64,000 bases of DNA from assembly GCA_003574785.1 (NCBI GenBank), contig QORU01000014.1, forward strand, positions 124,001 to 188,000, given 5' to 3'. The stretch is from Taklimakanibacter deserti. GTDB lineage: Bacteria > Pseudomonadota > Alphaproteobacteria > Rhizobiales > Aestuariivirgaceae. The notes beneath the pieces are model-generated. The model made no database searches and was not told where the DNA came from. It saw only the letters and a list, made by a program, of their open reading frames with translations. Both the position numbers and the translations under genes were made by a program. Of this stretch, positions 18,768 through 26,516 are shown piece by piece (position 1 is the stretch's first letter; each line of letters begins with the position of its first letter).

Positions 18768-20186
18768 ATGAAAAGTCTTGACGATGTTTTGCAGGGCATC
18801 GATGGCGCCCTGGACGAAAGCGTCGCGCGCCTGTTCGAATTGCTGCGATTTCCGAGCGTCGGCACGGATCCCGCCTTCCATGGCGCCTGCCGTGACGCGG
18901 CGGCATGGCTGAAGCGGCTGCTTACGGAAATGGGCTTCACCGCGCGCATGGACGAGACCACCGGCCAGCCGGTGGTCGTGGCTGAATATGCGCCTAAGGG
19001 CCTGCCGTCCCATGCGCCCCACATCCTGTTCTACGGCCATTACGATGTTCAGCCACCCGACCCGCTGGACTTGTGGGAAAGCCCGCCTTTCGAGCCCCAA
19101 CTGCGCAAGGGTGCGGATGGTGAGGAACGCATCTTTGCCCGCGGTGCCTGTGACGACAAGGGCCAACTCATGACCTTCCTGGAGGCCAGCCGGGCGTGGC
19201 TCAGGGCCAGAGGCAGCCTGCCTTTCCGCCTCACCGTCCTGATCGAAGGCGATGAGGAAGGTGATGCGAGCCATCTCGACCGCTATGTCGCGAGGAACCG
19301 GGACAAGCTCAAACCCGATGTGGTGCTCATTTGCGACACCGGCATGTGGAACGCGAAGACCCCGGCCATCACCACCAGGTTGCGCGGCTGCATCGCCGAG
19401 GAGGTCGCCATTTCCGGCCCCTCCAAGGACCTGCATTCGGGCTATTATGGCGGGCCCGCCCGCAACCCCATCCGTGTGCTGACGAAGATCCTGGGCGAGT
19501 TGCATGACCGCAATGGCCGGGTCAGGCTCAAGGGTTTCTATGATGGCGTCGACCCGGTGCCGTTGTCGACCCGCCGGCAATGGAAATCACTCAACTTCCC
19601 GGCGAAGAAATATCTAGGGGATGTGGGGCTGGCGATCCCGGCGGGCGAGAAGGCCTATGCCGTATATGAGCAGCTCTGGAGCCGGCCCACCGCCGAGATC
19701 AACGGCATCTATGCCGGCTATACCGGGACCGGCTCCAAGACGGTGGTGCCCGCCGAGGCGATGGCCAAGCTCACTTTCCGCCTGGTCGGGCGCCAGACGC
19801 CGGCGCAGATTCGGAAGGGCCTGCGCCAATTCGTCAAGGAGCGGCTGCCGGCCGACTGCAAGGCCCGTTTCAAGTCGCACGGGGGCGATGCGATGGCGGT
19901 CACCGTTACTGAATCGAGCCCCTGGGTGCGGCTCGCCGAGGGCGCCCTCAAGCAGGAATGGGGCCGGGATCCGGTGCTCATGGCGGATGGCGCCTCGATC
20001 CCGGTCGTCGGCACCTTCAAGTCGCTGCTCAAGGTCGACAGTCTCCTGGTCGGCTTCGGCCTCGAGGATGACAGCGTCCACAGCCCCAACGAGAAATACA
20101 ATCTCAAGAGCTTTCACAAAGGCATCAGAAGCTGGGCCCGCCTCATCGGCGGGCTTGCCCATCAGCAGGAGTCCATGACGTCATGA
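18768..20186 (+). CDS. M20 family dipeptidase (copy 1)
   Basis: Zn-dependent M20 metallopeptidase of 472 residues in the carnosinase-like group. Metal and catalytic motifs are all visible: GHYDVQPPDPLDLW, GACDDKGQLMTFLEA, the Glu pair in EGDEEGD (general base and metal ligand), ICDTGMWNAKTPAITT, and the final His in DDSVHSPNEKYNL. The usual SGS after the Glu pair is replaced by GDAS, a local oddity that leaves the ligands intact. Its stop overlaps the start of a paralogue by 4 bases (ATGA), so both are one transcription unit. Confidence 0.92.
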   Translation: MKSLDDVLQGIDGALDESVARLFELLRFPSVGTDPAFHGACRDAAAWLKRLLTEMGFTARMDETTGQPVVVAEYAPKGLPSHAPHILFYGHYDVQPPDPLDLWESPPFEPQLRKGADGEERIFARGACDDKGQLMTFLEASRAWLRARGSLPFRLTVLIEGDEEGDASHLDRYVARNRDKLKPDVVLICDTGMWNAKTPAITTRLRGCIAEEVAISGPSKDLHSGYYGGPARNPIRVLTKILGELHDRNGRVRLKGFYDGVDPVPLSTRRQWKSLNFPAKKYLGDVGLAIPAGEKAYAVYEQLWSRPTAEINGIYAGYTGTGSKTVVPAEAMAKLTFRLVGRQTPAQIRKGLRQFVKERLPADCKARFKSHGGDAMAVTVTESSPWVRLAEGALKQEWGRDPVLMADGASIPVVGTFKSLLKVDSLLVGFGLEDDSVHSPNEKYNLKSFHKGIRSWARLIGGLAHQQESMTS

Positions 20187-21580
20187 CCGATGTAAGCCGT
20201 GTTCTCGATGTGGCCGACAAGGGACTGGAGCAGAGCCTCGACCGGCTGTTCGATCTCGTCCGCATTCCCTCGATCTCGACCGACCCCGCCTACAAGGCCG
20301 ATTGCCGGCGCACCGCCGAGCGCATTGTCGCCGATCTCACAAGGCTGGGCTTTTCCGCCTCTTTGCGCGACACGCCCGGCCACCCGATGGTTGTGGCGCA
20401 TTTCGAGCCCAAGGCGGCCCAGGGCAAGGTCCCGCATTTCCTGTTCTATGGGCACTATGACGTGCAGCCGCCCGATCCACTCGACAAATGGACGACACCG
20501 CCCTTCGAACCTGAGAAGCGCACCGGCAAGGATGGCGTCGTGCGCCTCTATGGCCGCGGCACCGCCGACGACAAGGGGCAGCTCATGACCTTCGTCGAGG
20601 CGATGCGGGCCTGGATCGAGGCGACCGGTACGCTGCCGATCAAGGCCACGATCCTGATCGAGGGCGAGGAGGAATCGGGTTCGCCGAGCCTCGTCCCCTT
20701 CCTCAAGGAGAACAAGGCGGAGCTCACTTGCGATGCCGCCTTCGTCTGCGACACCAGCATGTGGGACGCGAAGACGCCGGCGATCACCACGCGGCTCAGG
20801 GGCATGGTCAAGGACGAGATCACCATCTCGGGGCCGCGCATCGACCTCCATTCCGGCGCCTATGGCGGGCCCGCCGCCAATCCGATCCGCATCCTCTCCA
20901 AGCTCCTGTCGAAGCTCCACGACAAGAACGGCAAGGTCACCATTCCGGGCTTCTATGAAGGCGTCGGCGAAGTCCCCAAGGAGATCAAGCAGCAGTGGCA
21001 GAAGCTCAAATTCTCCGACAGGAAGTTCCTGAAGGAGGTCGGTCTCTCGGTCCCCGCGGGTGAGAAGGGCAAGGGCGTGCTGGAACAGATCTGGGCCCGT
21101 CCGACCGCCGAGGTGAACGGCATATGGGGCGGCTATACGGGTGCCGGCACCAAGACCGTGATCCCGTCCCAGGCCCATGCCAAGCTCACCTTCCGGTTGG
21201 TCGGCAAGCAGAAGCCGGAAAAGATCCTGAAGGCCTTCCGCGCTTTCGCCAAGGCGGAAGTGCCGAAGGACTGCCGAATCGAGTTCGCATCCTATGGCTC
21301 GGGAAGCCCGGCGAGCGAGATTGCCGAGACCTCGCCCTTGATCCGCAAGAGCGCCAAGGCTCTGAAGGACGAGTTCGGCCGCGAGACGGCGCTCGTCGGT
21401 TCCGGCGGCTCGATCCCGATCGTGCGCTATTTCAAGGACGTTCTCGGCATGGACAGCGTGCTGATCGGCTTCGGCCTCAATGACGATGCGCTGCACAGCC
21501 CGAACGAGAAATACAACCTCTCGAGCTTCCACAAAGGCATCCGCAGCTGGGTCCGGGTGCTGGACGCGGTCGGGCGGTGA
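20183..21580 (+). CDS. M20 family dipeptidase (copy 2)
   Basis: Second M20 dipeptidase, 465 residues, clearly a tandem paralogue of the preceding gene. Motifs are GHYDVQPPDPLDKW, GTADDKGQLMTFVEA, the canonical EGEEESGSPSL, VCDTSMWDAKTPAITT and DDALHSPNEKYNLSSFHKG. The dimerisation lid domain lies at about 195-360. The ATG is embedded in the end of copy 1, implying translational coupling. Either different dipeptide specificities or a heterodimer is possible; sequence alone does not decide. Confidence 0.93.
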   Translation: MTDVSRVLDVADKGLEQSLDRLFDLVRIPSISTDPAYKADCRRTAERIVADLTRLGFSASLRDTPGHPMVVAHFEPKAAQGKVPHFLFYGHYDVQPPDPLDKWTTPPFEPEKRTGKDGVVRLYGRGTADDKGQLMTFVEAMRAWIEATGTLPIKATILIEGEEESGSPSLVPFLKENKAELTCDAAFVCDTSMWDAKTPAITTRLRGMVKDEITISGPRIDLHSGAYGGPAANPIRILSKLLSKLHDKNGKVTIPGFYEGVGEVPKEIKQQWQKLKFSDRKFLKEVGLSVPAGEKGKGVLEQIWARPTAEVNGIWGGYTGAGTKTVIPSQAHAKLTFRLVGKQKPEKILKAFRAFAKAEVPKDCRIEFASYGSGSPASEIAETSPLIRKSAKALKDEFGRETALVGSGGSIPIVRYFKDVLGMDSVLIGFGLNDDALHSPNEKYNLSSFHKGIRSWVRVLDAVGR

Positions 21581-21595
21581 ATGCTACGGCTCCTG

Positions 21596-21642
21596 GTCAG
21601 GGATTCTCCATCCCTCACGGGTGGTGATGGAGGCTCCCTGAC
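21596..21642. repeat. Long hairpin between dipeptidase and phosphate-transport genes
   Basis: Outer arms GTCAGGGA (21596-21603) and TCCCTGAC (21635-21642) enclose inner arms CTCCATC (21606-21612) and GATGGAG (21626-21632). The hairpin starts 16 bases after the dipeptidase stop and ends 12 bases before the DUF47 ATG. No T-run follows, so it could be a Rho-assisted terminator, a processing site or a leader structure for the phosphate genes. Confidence 0.5.
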
Positions 21643-21653
21643 AAGGGCTGGTC

Positions 21654-22280
21654 ATGTTTTCTCTTCAGACGATCTTCGGCTCGGGCAAGCAGTTCTACGC
21701 TTTGCTGGAGGACGCCGCGGTTGCGGCGCATGAGAGTGCCGAGGCGCTGCACGAGATCTTGAGCCCGAAGGCGGAAGCGACCGGGCTCGAGGCGATCAAG
21801 CTCGCGCGGCAGCGCCAGAGAGAGGCGACGGGCAAGATCAGCCAGGCGCTGGTCGACAGCTTCATCACCCCGATCGAGCGCGAGGACATCGAGGAATTGC
21901 GGGTGGCGCTCTACAAGATATCCAAGCAGGCCGAGCGCTTCGCCGACCGTTACGCTTTCGCCGCCCCCAAGCTCGAAGGCGTCGATTTCGCCCCGCGCGC
22001 CGCCATGCTGGTGAAGGCGACGGGCATCGTCCTCGACATGGTGCGCGAGCTGCCGCGGCTCCGGCTCGAGACGATCAAATCGCTCGAGGATCAGCTCCAT
22101 GCCATCGAGACCGAGGCCGACCGCCTGCTGCTCGAATTGTACCGCGAGTTCTATGCCGGCGATCTGGACGCCGTCCGCATGTTCCTGCTCAAGGAATTCT
22201 TCGAGATCCTGGAAAAGGCGATCGACCGGTGCCGCGACGCCGGCGCCGTGGTCTACCAGGTCGCCCTGAAGAACAGCTAG
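21654..22280 (+). CDS. DUF47 (PhoU-like) regulator of phosphate transport
   Basis: A 208-residue all-helical PhoU-like protein of the DUF47/TIGR00153 family, often called a Pit accessory protein. The start FSLQTIFGSGKQFYALLEDAA is typical; FITPIEREDIEELRVALYK carries the acidic residues that bind metal in PhoU-like folds. It is 3 bases ahead of the Pit gene on the same strand. Such proteins are thought to tune Pit transport at the inner membrane; the mechanism is inferred from the family. Confidence 0.9.
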   Translation: MFSLQTIFGSGKQFYALLEDAAVAAHESAEALHEILSPKAEATGLEAIKLARQRQREATGKISQALVDSFITPIEREDIEELRVALYKISKQAERFADRYAFAAPKLEGVDFAPRAAMLVKATGIVLDMVRELPRLRLETIKSLEDQLHAIETEADRLLLELYREFYAGDLDAVRMFLLKEFFEILEKAIDRCRDAGAVVYQVALKNS

Positions 22281-22283
22281 CCC

Positions 22284-23402
22284 ATGCTGCTCCTTGTCCT
22301 GATCGTCGTGCTCGTGGCGCTTACCTTCGAGTTCATCAACGGCTTTCACGACACGGCCAATTCCATCGCCACCGTGGTGGCCACCAGGGTGCTGTCGCCG
22401 GGCCAAGCGATCGCGCTCGCGGCAAGCACCAACCTGATCGGCGCCTTCTGGGGCACGGCGGTGGCCAAGACCATAGCGTCGGGCCTGGTGGATACGGGCG
22501 TCGTCGATGTCACACTCCAGGTGATCCTGTGTGCACTGCTCGGCGGGACGGTGTGGAACCTGATCACCTGGTGGCGTGGCCTGCCGTCGTCTTCCTCGCA
22601 CGCTTTGATCGGCGGACTGTGCGGTGCCGCCCTTGCCGCGGCCGACAATAACTGGGGCGCCCTGATCTGGTCCGAAACGGTCGGCGACTGGACCAAGAAC
22701 GAGGGCCTGTTGTGGAAAGTCTTGCTTCCCATGGTGTCCTCGCCGGTGGCGGGCTTCACGCTCGGCGTCTTCATGATGGTCTTTTTGTGGGCGATCATCT
22801 CCGGCATGGCTCGAGCCGGCGGAGCCTTGGGCCGCCTGGCGCGCCCGCTCTGGGTCAACGCCATTTTCGGCAAGGCGCAGCTCGCGTCCGCGACCTATAT
22901 GGGCCTCGCCCACGGCCGCAATGACGCACAGAAGACCATGGGCATCATTGCCCTGGCGCTGTTCGGTGCTGAGAGCTCGGGTGCCCTCGATGGCCTGCCG
23001 GCCTGGGCCGAGTTCCTGCGCCCGGATGGCGGCGGTGAAGACATAGATGCCTGGATCATCGTCGCCTGCGCTCTGGTGATGGCGGCCGGCACCGCTGCCG
23101 GCGGCTGGCGCATCATCAAGACGCTCGGCCACAAGATGGTGCGGCTGCATCCGATCCACGGCTTTGCCGCCGAGACGAGCTCGGCGACGATCCTGACGAT
23201 TGCCGCGCATTTCGGCATGCCGGTATCGACCACCCACAGCATATCGACCGCCATCATGGGTGTCGGCTTCGCCAAGTCGTCGCGGGCGCTCAAATGGACG
23301 GTGATCGAGCGCATCGTCTGGGCGTGGCTGCTGACCTTCCCGGCGGCGGGCGGCCTCGCTTATGGCCTGCTGTGGCTGCTCGGGCTCATCGGCTGGGCCT
23401 GA
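22284..23402 (+). CDS. pit: Low-affinity inorganic phosphate transporter (Pit family)
   Basis: Polytopic permease of 372 residues for metal-phosphate:H+ symport, a system that in many bacteria also admits arsenate. Duplicated family signatures are present: FEFINGFHDTANSIATVVAT at about 13 and ATYMGLAHGRNDAQKTMGII at about 205, plus MPVSTTHSISTAIMGVGF near the C-terminus. It is tightly linked to the DUF47 gene. Its last 39 coding bases recur with 5 mismatches downstream of the parDE module (24105-24143). Confidence 0.93.
   Translation: MLLLVLIVVLVALTFEFINGFHDTANSIATVVATRVLSPGQAIALAASTNLIGAFWGTAVAKTIASGLVDTGVVDVTLQVILCALLGGTVWNLITWWRGLPSSSSHALIGGLCGAALAAADNNWGALIWSETVGDWTKNEGLLWKVLLPMVSSPVAGFTLGVFMMVFLWAIISGMARAGGALGRLARPLWVNAIFGKAQLASATYMGLAHGRNDAQKTMGIIALALFGAESSGALDGLPAWAEFLRPDGGGEDIDAWIIVACALVMAAGTAAGGWRIIKTLGHKMVRLHPIHGFAAETSSATILTIAAHFGMPVSTTHSISTAIMGVGFAKSSRALKWTVIERIVWAWLLTFPAAGGLAYGLLWLLGLIGWA
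23349..23387 (+). repeat. Direct repeat copy 1 (3' end of pit)
   Basis: Thirty-nine bases inside the pit 3' end that match 24105-24143 at 34 positions. This copy encodes the pit C-terminal residues GGLAYGLLWLLGL. An ACTTCGCC octamer lies just beyond both copies (23405-23412 and 24144-24151), 17 bases further away in this copy. The two copies bracket the parDE toxin-antitoxin genes. Confidence 0.7.
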
Positions 23403-23466
23403 TCACTTCGCCCCCGTACGGCATCCAGACTTGAGTCCGGACGCTAGGCGCGGTCCGGCAGGAATT

Positions 23467-23494
23467 TGAAAAATACCTAAAAGTAGCATATATT
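23467..23494 (+). promoter_or_regulatory. Candidate sigma-70 promoter of parDE
   Basis: TTGAAA (23467-23472) and TATATT (23489-23494) are separated by 16 bases, ending 23 bases before the parD ATG. The local sequence is strikingly AT-rich compared with its surroundings, as expected for an autonomously expressed toxin-antitoxin module. ParD probably represses here. Confidence 0.5.
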
Positions 23495-23517
23495 GGTATC
23501 AGCGATTGGAGGCCCCG

Positions 23518-23763
23518 ATGTCAAAAAACACATCGATTTCTCTTGGTGACCATTTCGCCGAATTCATCGACGCCCAAGTACAGACGGGCCGCTATGGTTC
23601 GGCCAGTGACGTGGTGCGTGCAGGTCTTCGTCTGCTCGAAGAGCATGAAGCCAAGGTTAAAGCGTTGCAGGACGCCCTCATCGCTGGGGAGGAGTCTGGG
23701 CCTCCGCGTGCTTTTGACAGCGGAGCCTTTCTGAAAAAGATGCGGGCGAAGCATGGCCGTTAA
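23518..23763 (+). CDS. parD: ParD-family antitoxin
   Basis: Antitoxin of 81 residues. The N-terminal ribbon-helix-helix segment TSISLGDHFAEFIDAQVQTG is followed by RYGSASDVVRAGLRLLEEHE, the hallmark of the CopG/ParD (CC2985-like) type. The acidic/basic C-terminal tail would bind and neutralise the toxin. The ATG at 23518 is set by GGAGG 5 bases upstream. It overlaps the toxin gene by 11 bases, typical for translational coupling, and would repress its own promoter. Confidence 0.9.
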   Translation: MSKNTSISLGDHFAEFIDAQVQTGRYGSASDVVRAGLRLLEEHEAKVKALQDALIAGEESGPPRAFDSGAFLKKMRAKHGR

Positions 23764-24052
23764 GGGCCGTGTTTACAAACTCTCACCGCTAGCCGAAGCG
23801 GATCTTGAAAATATTTGGCTCTACACCTTCCAGCGATGGTCGTTGGAACAAGCCGATAGCTATCATGCTGCCATAGTGTCGGCCTTCGAGGGATTGGCAG
23901 CTGGCACGAAGCGGGGCCGAACAGTCAGCATTCGCGAGGGGTACTTCAAATATTCTGTTGGATCGCATCTCGTCTTTTATAAACTCTCAGATACCGGCAT
24001 CGATGTAGTCCGCGTCTTGCACCAGAGGATGGACATCGATAGCCATCTATAG
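23753..24052 (+). CDS. parE: ParE/RelE superfamily toxin
   Basis: Toxin of 99 residues with the ParE pattern: YKLSPLAEADLENIWLYTFQRW at the start (N-terminal strand-helix), LAAGTKRGRTVSIREGYFKY in the middle, and SHLVFYKLSDTGIDVVRVLHQRMD at the end. ParE toxins poison DNA gyrase, whereas RelE relatives cut mRNA; the similarity here is to ParE. Overlap with parD makes a complete type II module. Downstream lies the second copy of the pit 3' end. Confidence 0.9.
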   Translation: MAVKGRVYKLSPLAEADLENIWLYTFQRWSLEQADSYHAAIVSAFEGLAAGTKRGRTVSIREGYFKYSVGSHLVFYKLSDTGIDVVRVLHQRMDIDSHL

Positions 24053-24104
24053 ACGCAGCAATCGAGCCCTGCACAAATCTCTTTCCAGACGCAGAATCCG
24101 ACGG

Positions 24105-24143
24105 GGCGGCCTCGCTTACGACCTGCTGCGGCTGCTCGATCTC
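24105..24143 (+). repeat. Direct repeat copy 2 (degenerate 3' end of pit)
   Basis: Same length as copy 1 (39 bases, 34 identical). In the pit reading frame it still spells GGLAYDLLRLLDL, so it looks like a decayed C-terminus of pit separated from the gene by parDE. Its last two bases overlap the stop codon of the convergent amidotransferase gene. Confidence 0.7.
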
Positions 24144-24870
24144 ACTTCGCCGCGGCCGGCGCCGTGACCGCCATGAAGTTGCGATAGAGCCGCCTTGCAT
24201 TGGCGATGAAGCCGGGCATCAAGGGCTCGGCTTCCTTCGCCAGGGCCTGCAGCGCGTTGGGGCCCCGCACCTTGGCGAGGGCGGCCTCATAGGCCGGCAC
24301 CTTGCCCCAATCGGGTATGGTATTGGCCTCGAGCTCGACGTGATACTGCATCGAATAGGCATGCCGGCCGATGCGCATCGCCTGTATGGCGCAGACATCC
24401 GAGCGCGCCAACACCACCGCATCATCGGGCGCCTGCGCCACTTTCACGCCATGCCACTGCAGGGCTTTCATCCGGTGGGGAAGGCCAGCGAAGACCGGAT
24501 CGTTCTGCCCTTCCTTGGTGAGCTCGATATCGAGAATGCCGACCTCGGGCGGGCGCTGCGGCCCGCAGGTGCCATTGAGCGCATCGGCGAGGAGCTGATG
24601 CCCAAGGCATACGCCGAGGAACGGCCGCTTCAGGTCGCGCACCCAGCGGCGGATGGCGCGCTTCTCGGGGATGAGCCAAGGGTGTTCCTCGACCTCCCAC
24701 ACATCCATGGGCCCGCCCATGACCCACAGCATGTCGTAGGACTCGAGCGGAGGGATGGCTTCACCCTCATCGAGCTCGACCTTGTCCCATGAGATGCCAT
24801 CCTCCGTGAGGAAGCTGCGGAAGACGGCGGGATGCTCGCAGGCGAGATGCTGAAAGACGAGGAGTTTCAT
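24142..24870 (-). CDS. Class I glutamine amidotransferase-like protein (GMP synthase-like)
   Basis: Stand-alone class I GATase domain protein, 242 residues, resembling the glutaminase part of GMP synthase. The triad is complete: nucleophile Cys in FLGVCLGHQLLAD, and His and Glu in SMQYHVELEAN. The oxyanion region is WVMGGPMDVWE. Such proteins deaminate glutamine or gamma-glutamyl compounds; the acceptor is unknown. ATG 24870 is preferred over the GTG two codons upstream. Homologues are often annotated as gamma-glutamyl-gamma-aminobutyrate hydrolase-like or GMP synthase. Confidence 0.85.
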   Translation of the reverse strand: MKLLVFQHLACEHPAVFRSFLTEDGISWDKVELDEGEAIPPLESYDMLWVMGGPMDVWEVEEHPWLIPEKRAIRRWVRDLKRPFLGVCLGHQLLADALNGTCGPQRPPEVGILDIELTKEGQNDPVFAGLPHRMKALQWHGVKVAQAPDDAVVLARSDVCAIQAMRIGRHAYSMQYHVELEANTIPDWGKVPAYEAALAKVRGPNALQALAKEAEPLMPGFIANARRLYRNFMAVTAPAAAK

Positions 24871-24903
24871 AGGCACTCATCCATGTTGGCTCGGTGAAGC
24901 AGT

Positions 24904-25725
24904 CTATCCATGAGAAGAGGCTGACGCAAACGACTGCGCTGTCACGATATGGCGATCGATATCCGCGACGTCGTCGACATGGTTTCCGTCGAGATCGAGG
25001 CCTCCCCAGGTCTCCAGACGGTGCTCCACTTGGTGCCGGCGCTTGAAGTCCTCCGCTTCTTCATTGGGGTCGAAACCCAATTCCCGCGCCAGGCGGATAT
25101 TGGGGCCACGCCCGGAAGGGCGCGTGTGAATGACCGGCGTTGCATCGACGATGGCGATCGAGCGTTGCGGATAGCCCAACAGCTTCGGAAACAGTATGTC
25201 GGGTCCCCATGATGTGACGGTGGCGCCGAAATAGGGAGCGCAGACCCGCAACGCTTCCCGCGAGAAGCAGGCCGCCATGATCTCGACGAAGGTCGTGTAT
25301 CTGAGCTTCATATGCGGCCGCTGAAGTGTGATCCTGTGGGAGGCATAAGATCCAGCACCAAGCGCCGGCTGCGCGAGGTCAAGCCCAAATTTCGCGACGA
25401 TCTCGAAAAAGCGGTTGAGTGTCGGCAGGTCGGCCGCGAGATCGTCATCCGGCAGCCATATCCAGTCATAGTCATCGATCCTTTGGCTGAGCTTCTCGAG
25501 ACAGGCCATGGTACCGATCGACTTGGTGCCCTTCTCGAAGGACAAAGTGATATCGGAGCTGCGGATGCGATAAGGCCGGGTGAGCCCGCCGAAATAGCTG
25601 ATATGCAGATCCCAATTGCGGCTTTCGGCGCGTCCGTTCAGGAACCATCGCGGATGCAGCGACTGGTCGCCGGCGCGCAGGATAACGAGGACGCGCCTCT
25701 CCCCTGGTGTGACCGGCAGGATCAT
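24904..25725 (-). CDS. DUF707 family protein (glycosyltransferase-like)
   Basis: Cytosolic protein of 273 residues. YDWIWLPDDDLAADL matches the DUF707 core; the DDD cluster resembles the metal-binding DxD of glycosyltransferases, and WDLHISYFGG near residue 40 is also family-like. The later ATVTSWGPDILFPKLLGYP and GRGPNIRLARELG stretches support a nucleotide-sugar enzyme fold, but no activity is proven for the family. It is co-directional with its flanking genes, 33 bases from the GATase and 92 bases from the sortase. Confidence 0.7.
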   Translation of the reverse strand: MILPVTPGERRVLVILRAGDQSLHPRWFLNGRAESRNWDLHISYFGGLTRPYRIRSSDITLSFEKGTKSIGTMACLEKLSQRIDDYDWIWLPDDDLAADLPTLNRFFEIVAKFGLDLAQPALGAGSYASHRITLQRPHMKLRYTTFVEIMAACFSREALRVCAPYFGATVTSWGPDILFPKLLGYPQRSIAIVDATPVIHTRPSGRGPNIRLARELGFDPNEEAEDFKRRHQVEHRLETWGGLDLDGNHVDDVADIDRHIVTAQSFASASSHG

Positions 25726-25817
25726 GCGGCGGCATATTCAAGAAAACCGGCCGGGCTCGGAAATTTCTCGTTCATTTTTGCAACGCTCGATCGGCACATC
25801 AAGCGGCAACAGATAGT

Positions 25818-26516
25818 CTATAGGCCGGATGGCTTCAACCGCGCATGGACGACGTAGCGTAATGGCCCTCTGAATGTGCCATCGAGCGGCCAGCAGGTGG
25901 CGAGCGCCAGATTGTATCCGCCGGCCTGAGCGTCGATATTCGAACGGTCCCAGCGCACGATTTCCGCAGCCGTCATCTCATAGGTGAAGGTGAGGCCGTC
26001 ACTGCGGGTGACCTTGATTTCATCGCCGGGCTTGAGATCGCCGAGGAAGCGGAAATGCGTGTCACGATGCGCGGCGAAGACGGACGTGCCGCGCTCGCCC
26101 GGCTCAGCCGTCTGATCGAGATGGCCGGGACCGAAAGCAAGCGCTTGCCCGCTGCCGCCGGCAAGCACGATCGATGACGCGGCAAGGCGCGGCACACGGA
26201 TGCGTGCGACGGGCCAGGTGTCGGCCCAGCGCCAGGGCTTGACCGGCTTGCCTGTGACGACGCTTTGGGTGAAGGCGCGTTCGAGCAGGATTTGCGCGAG
26301 CTCCGCCTTCGCCTTGATCCACAGGCCTTCGCCGAGGAAGGCAAGGCCCAAGGCGGCGCTGAGGAAAGCCATCAGGAGCCACACACTCGCCGGCTTCGGC
26401 CTCTCCTCCGGGGGAGAAGAGGCCTGTGTCTGCACCTGGAACTTCCGGAATCCCATCCGGGCGCGGCGCGAGCGCCGCATCCAGAAGGCGGGAAGCGTGT
26501 CGAGCTCCGCTGTCAT
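25818..26516 (-). CDS. Class GN sortase
   Basis: Cysteine transpeptidase of 232 residues of the proteobacterial GN class. One membrane segment lies at about 45-68. The catalytic residues are visible: His in FAAHRDTHFRFLG, Cys in LALATCWPLD and Arg in FRGPLRYVV. It would cleave the LPxTA sorting signal of the protein encoded immediately upstream, with which it overlaps by 4 bases (ATGA). The pair is a dedicated one-enzyme one-substrate system at the cell envelope. Confidence 0.9.
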   Translation of the reverse strand: MTAELDTLPAFWMRRSRRARMGFRKFQVQTQASSPPEERPKPASVWLLMAFLSAALGLAFLGEGLWIKAKAELAQILLERAFTQSVVTGKPVKPWRWADTWPVARIRVPRLAASSIVLAGGSGQALAFGPGHLDQTAEPGERGTSVFAAHRDTHFRFLGDLKPGDEIKVTRSDGLTFTYEMTAAEIVRWDRSNIDAQAGGYNLALATCWPLDGTFRGPLRYVVHARLKPSGL

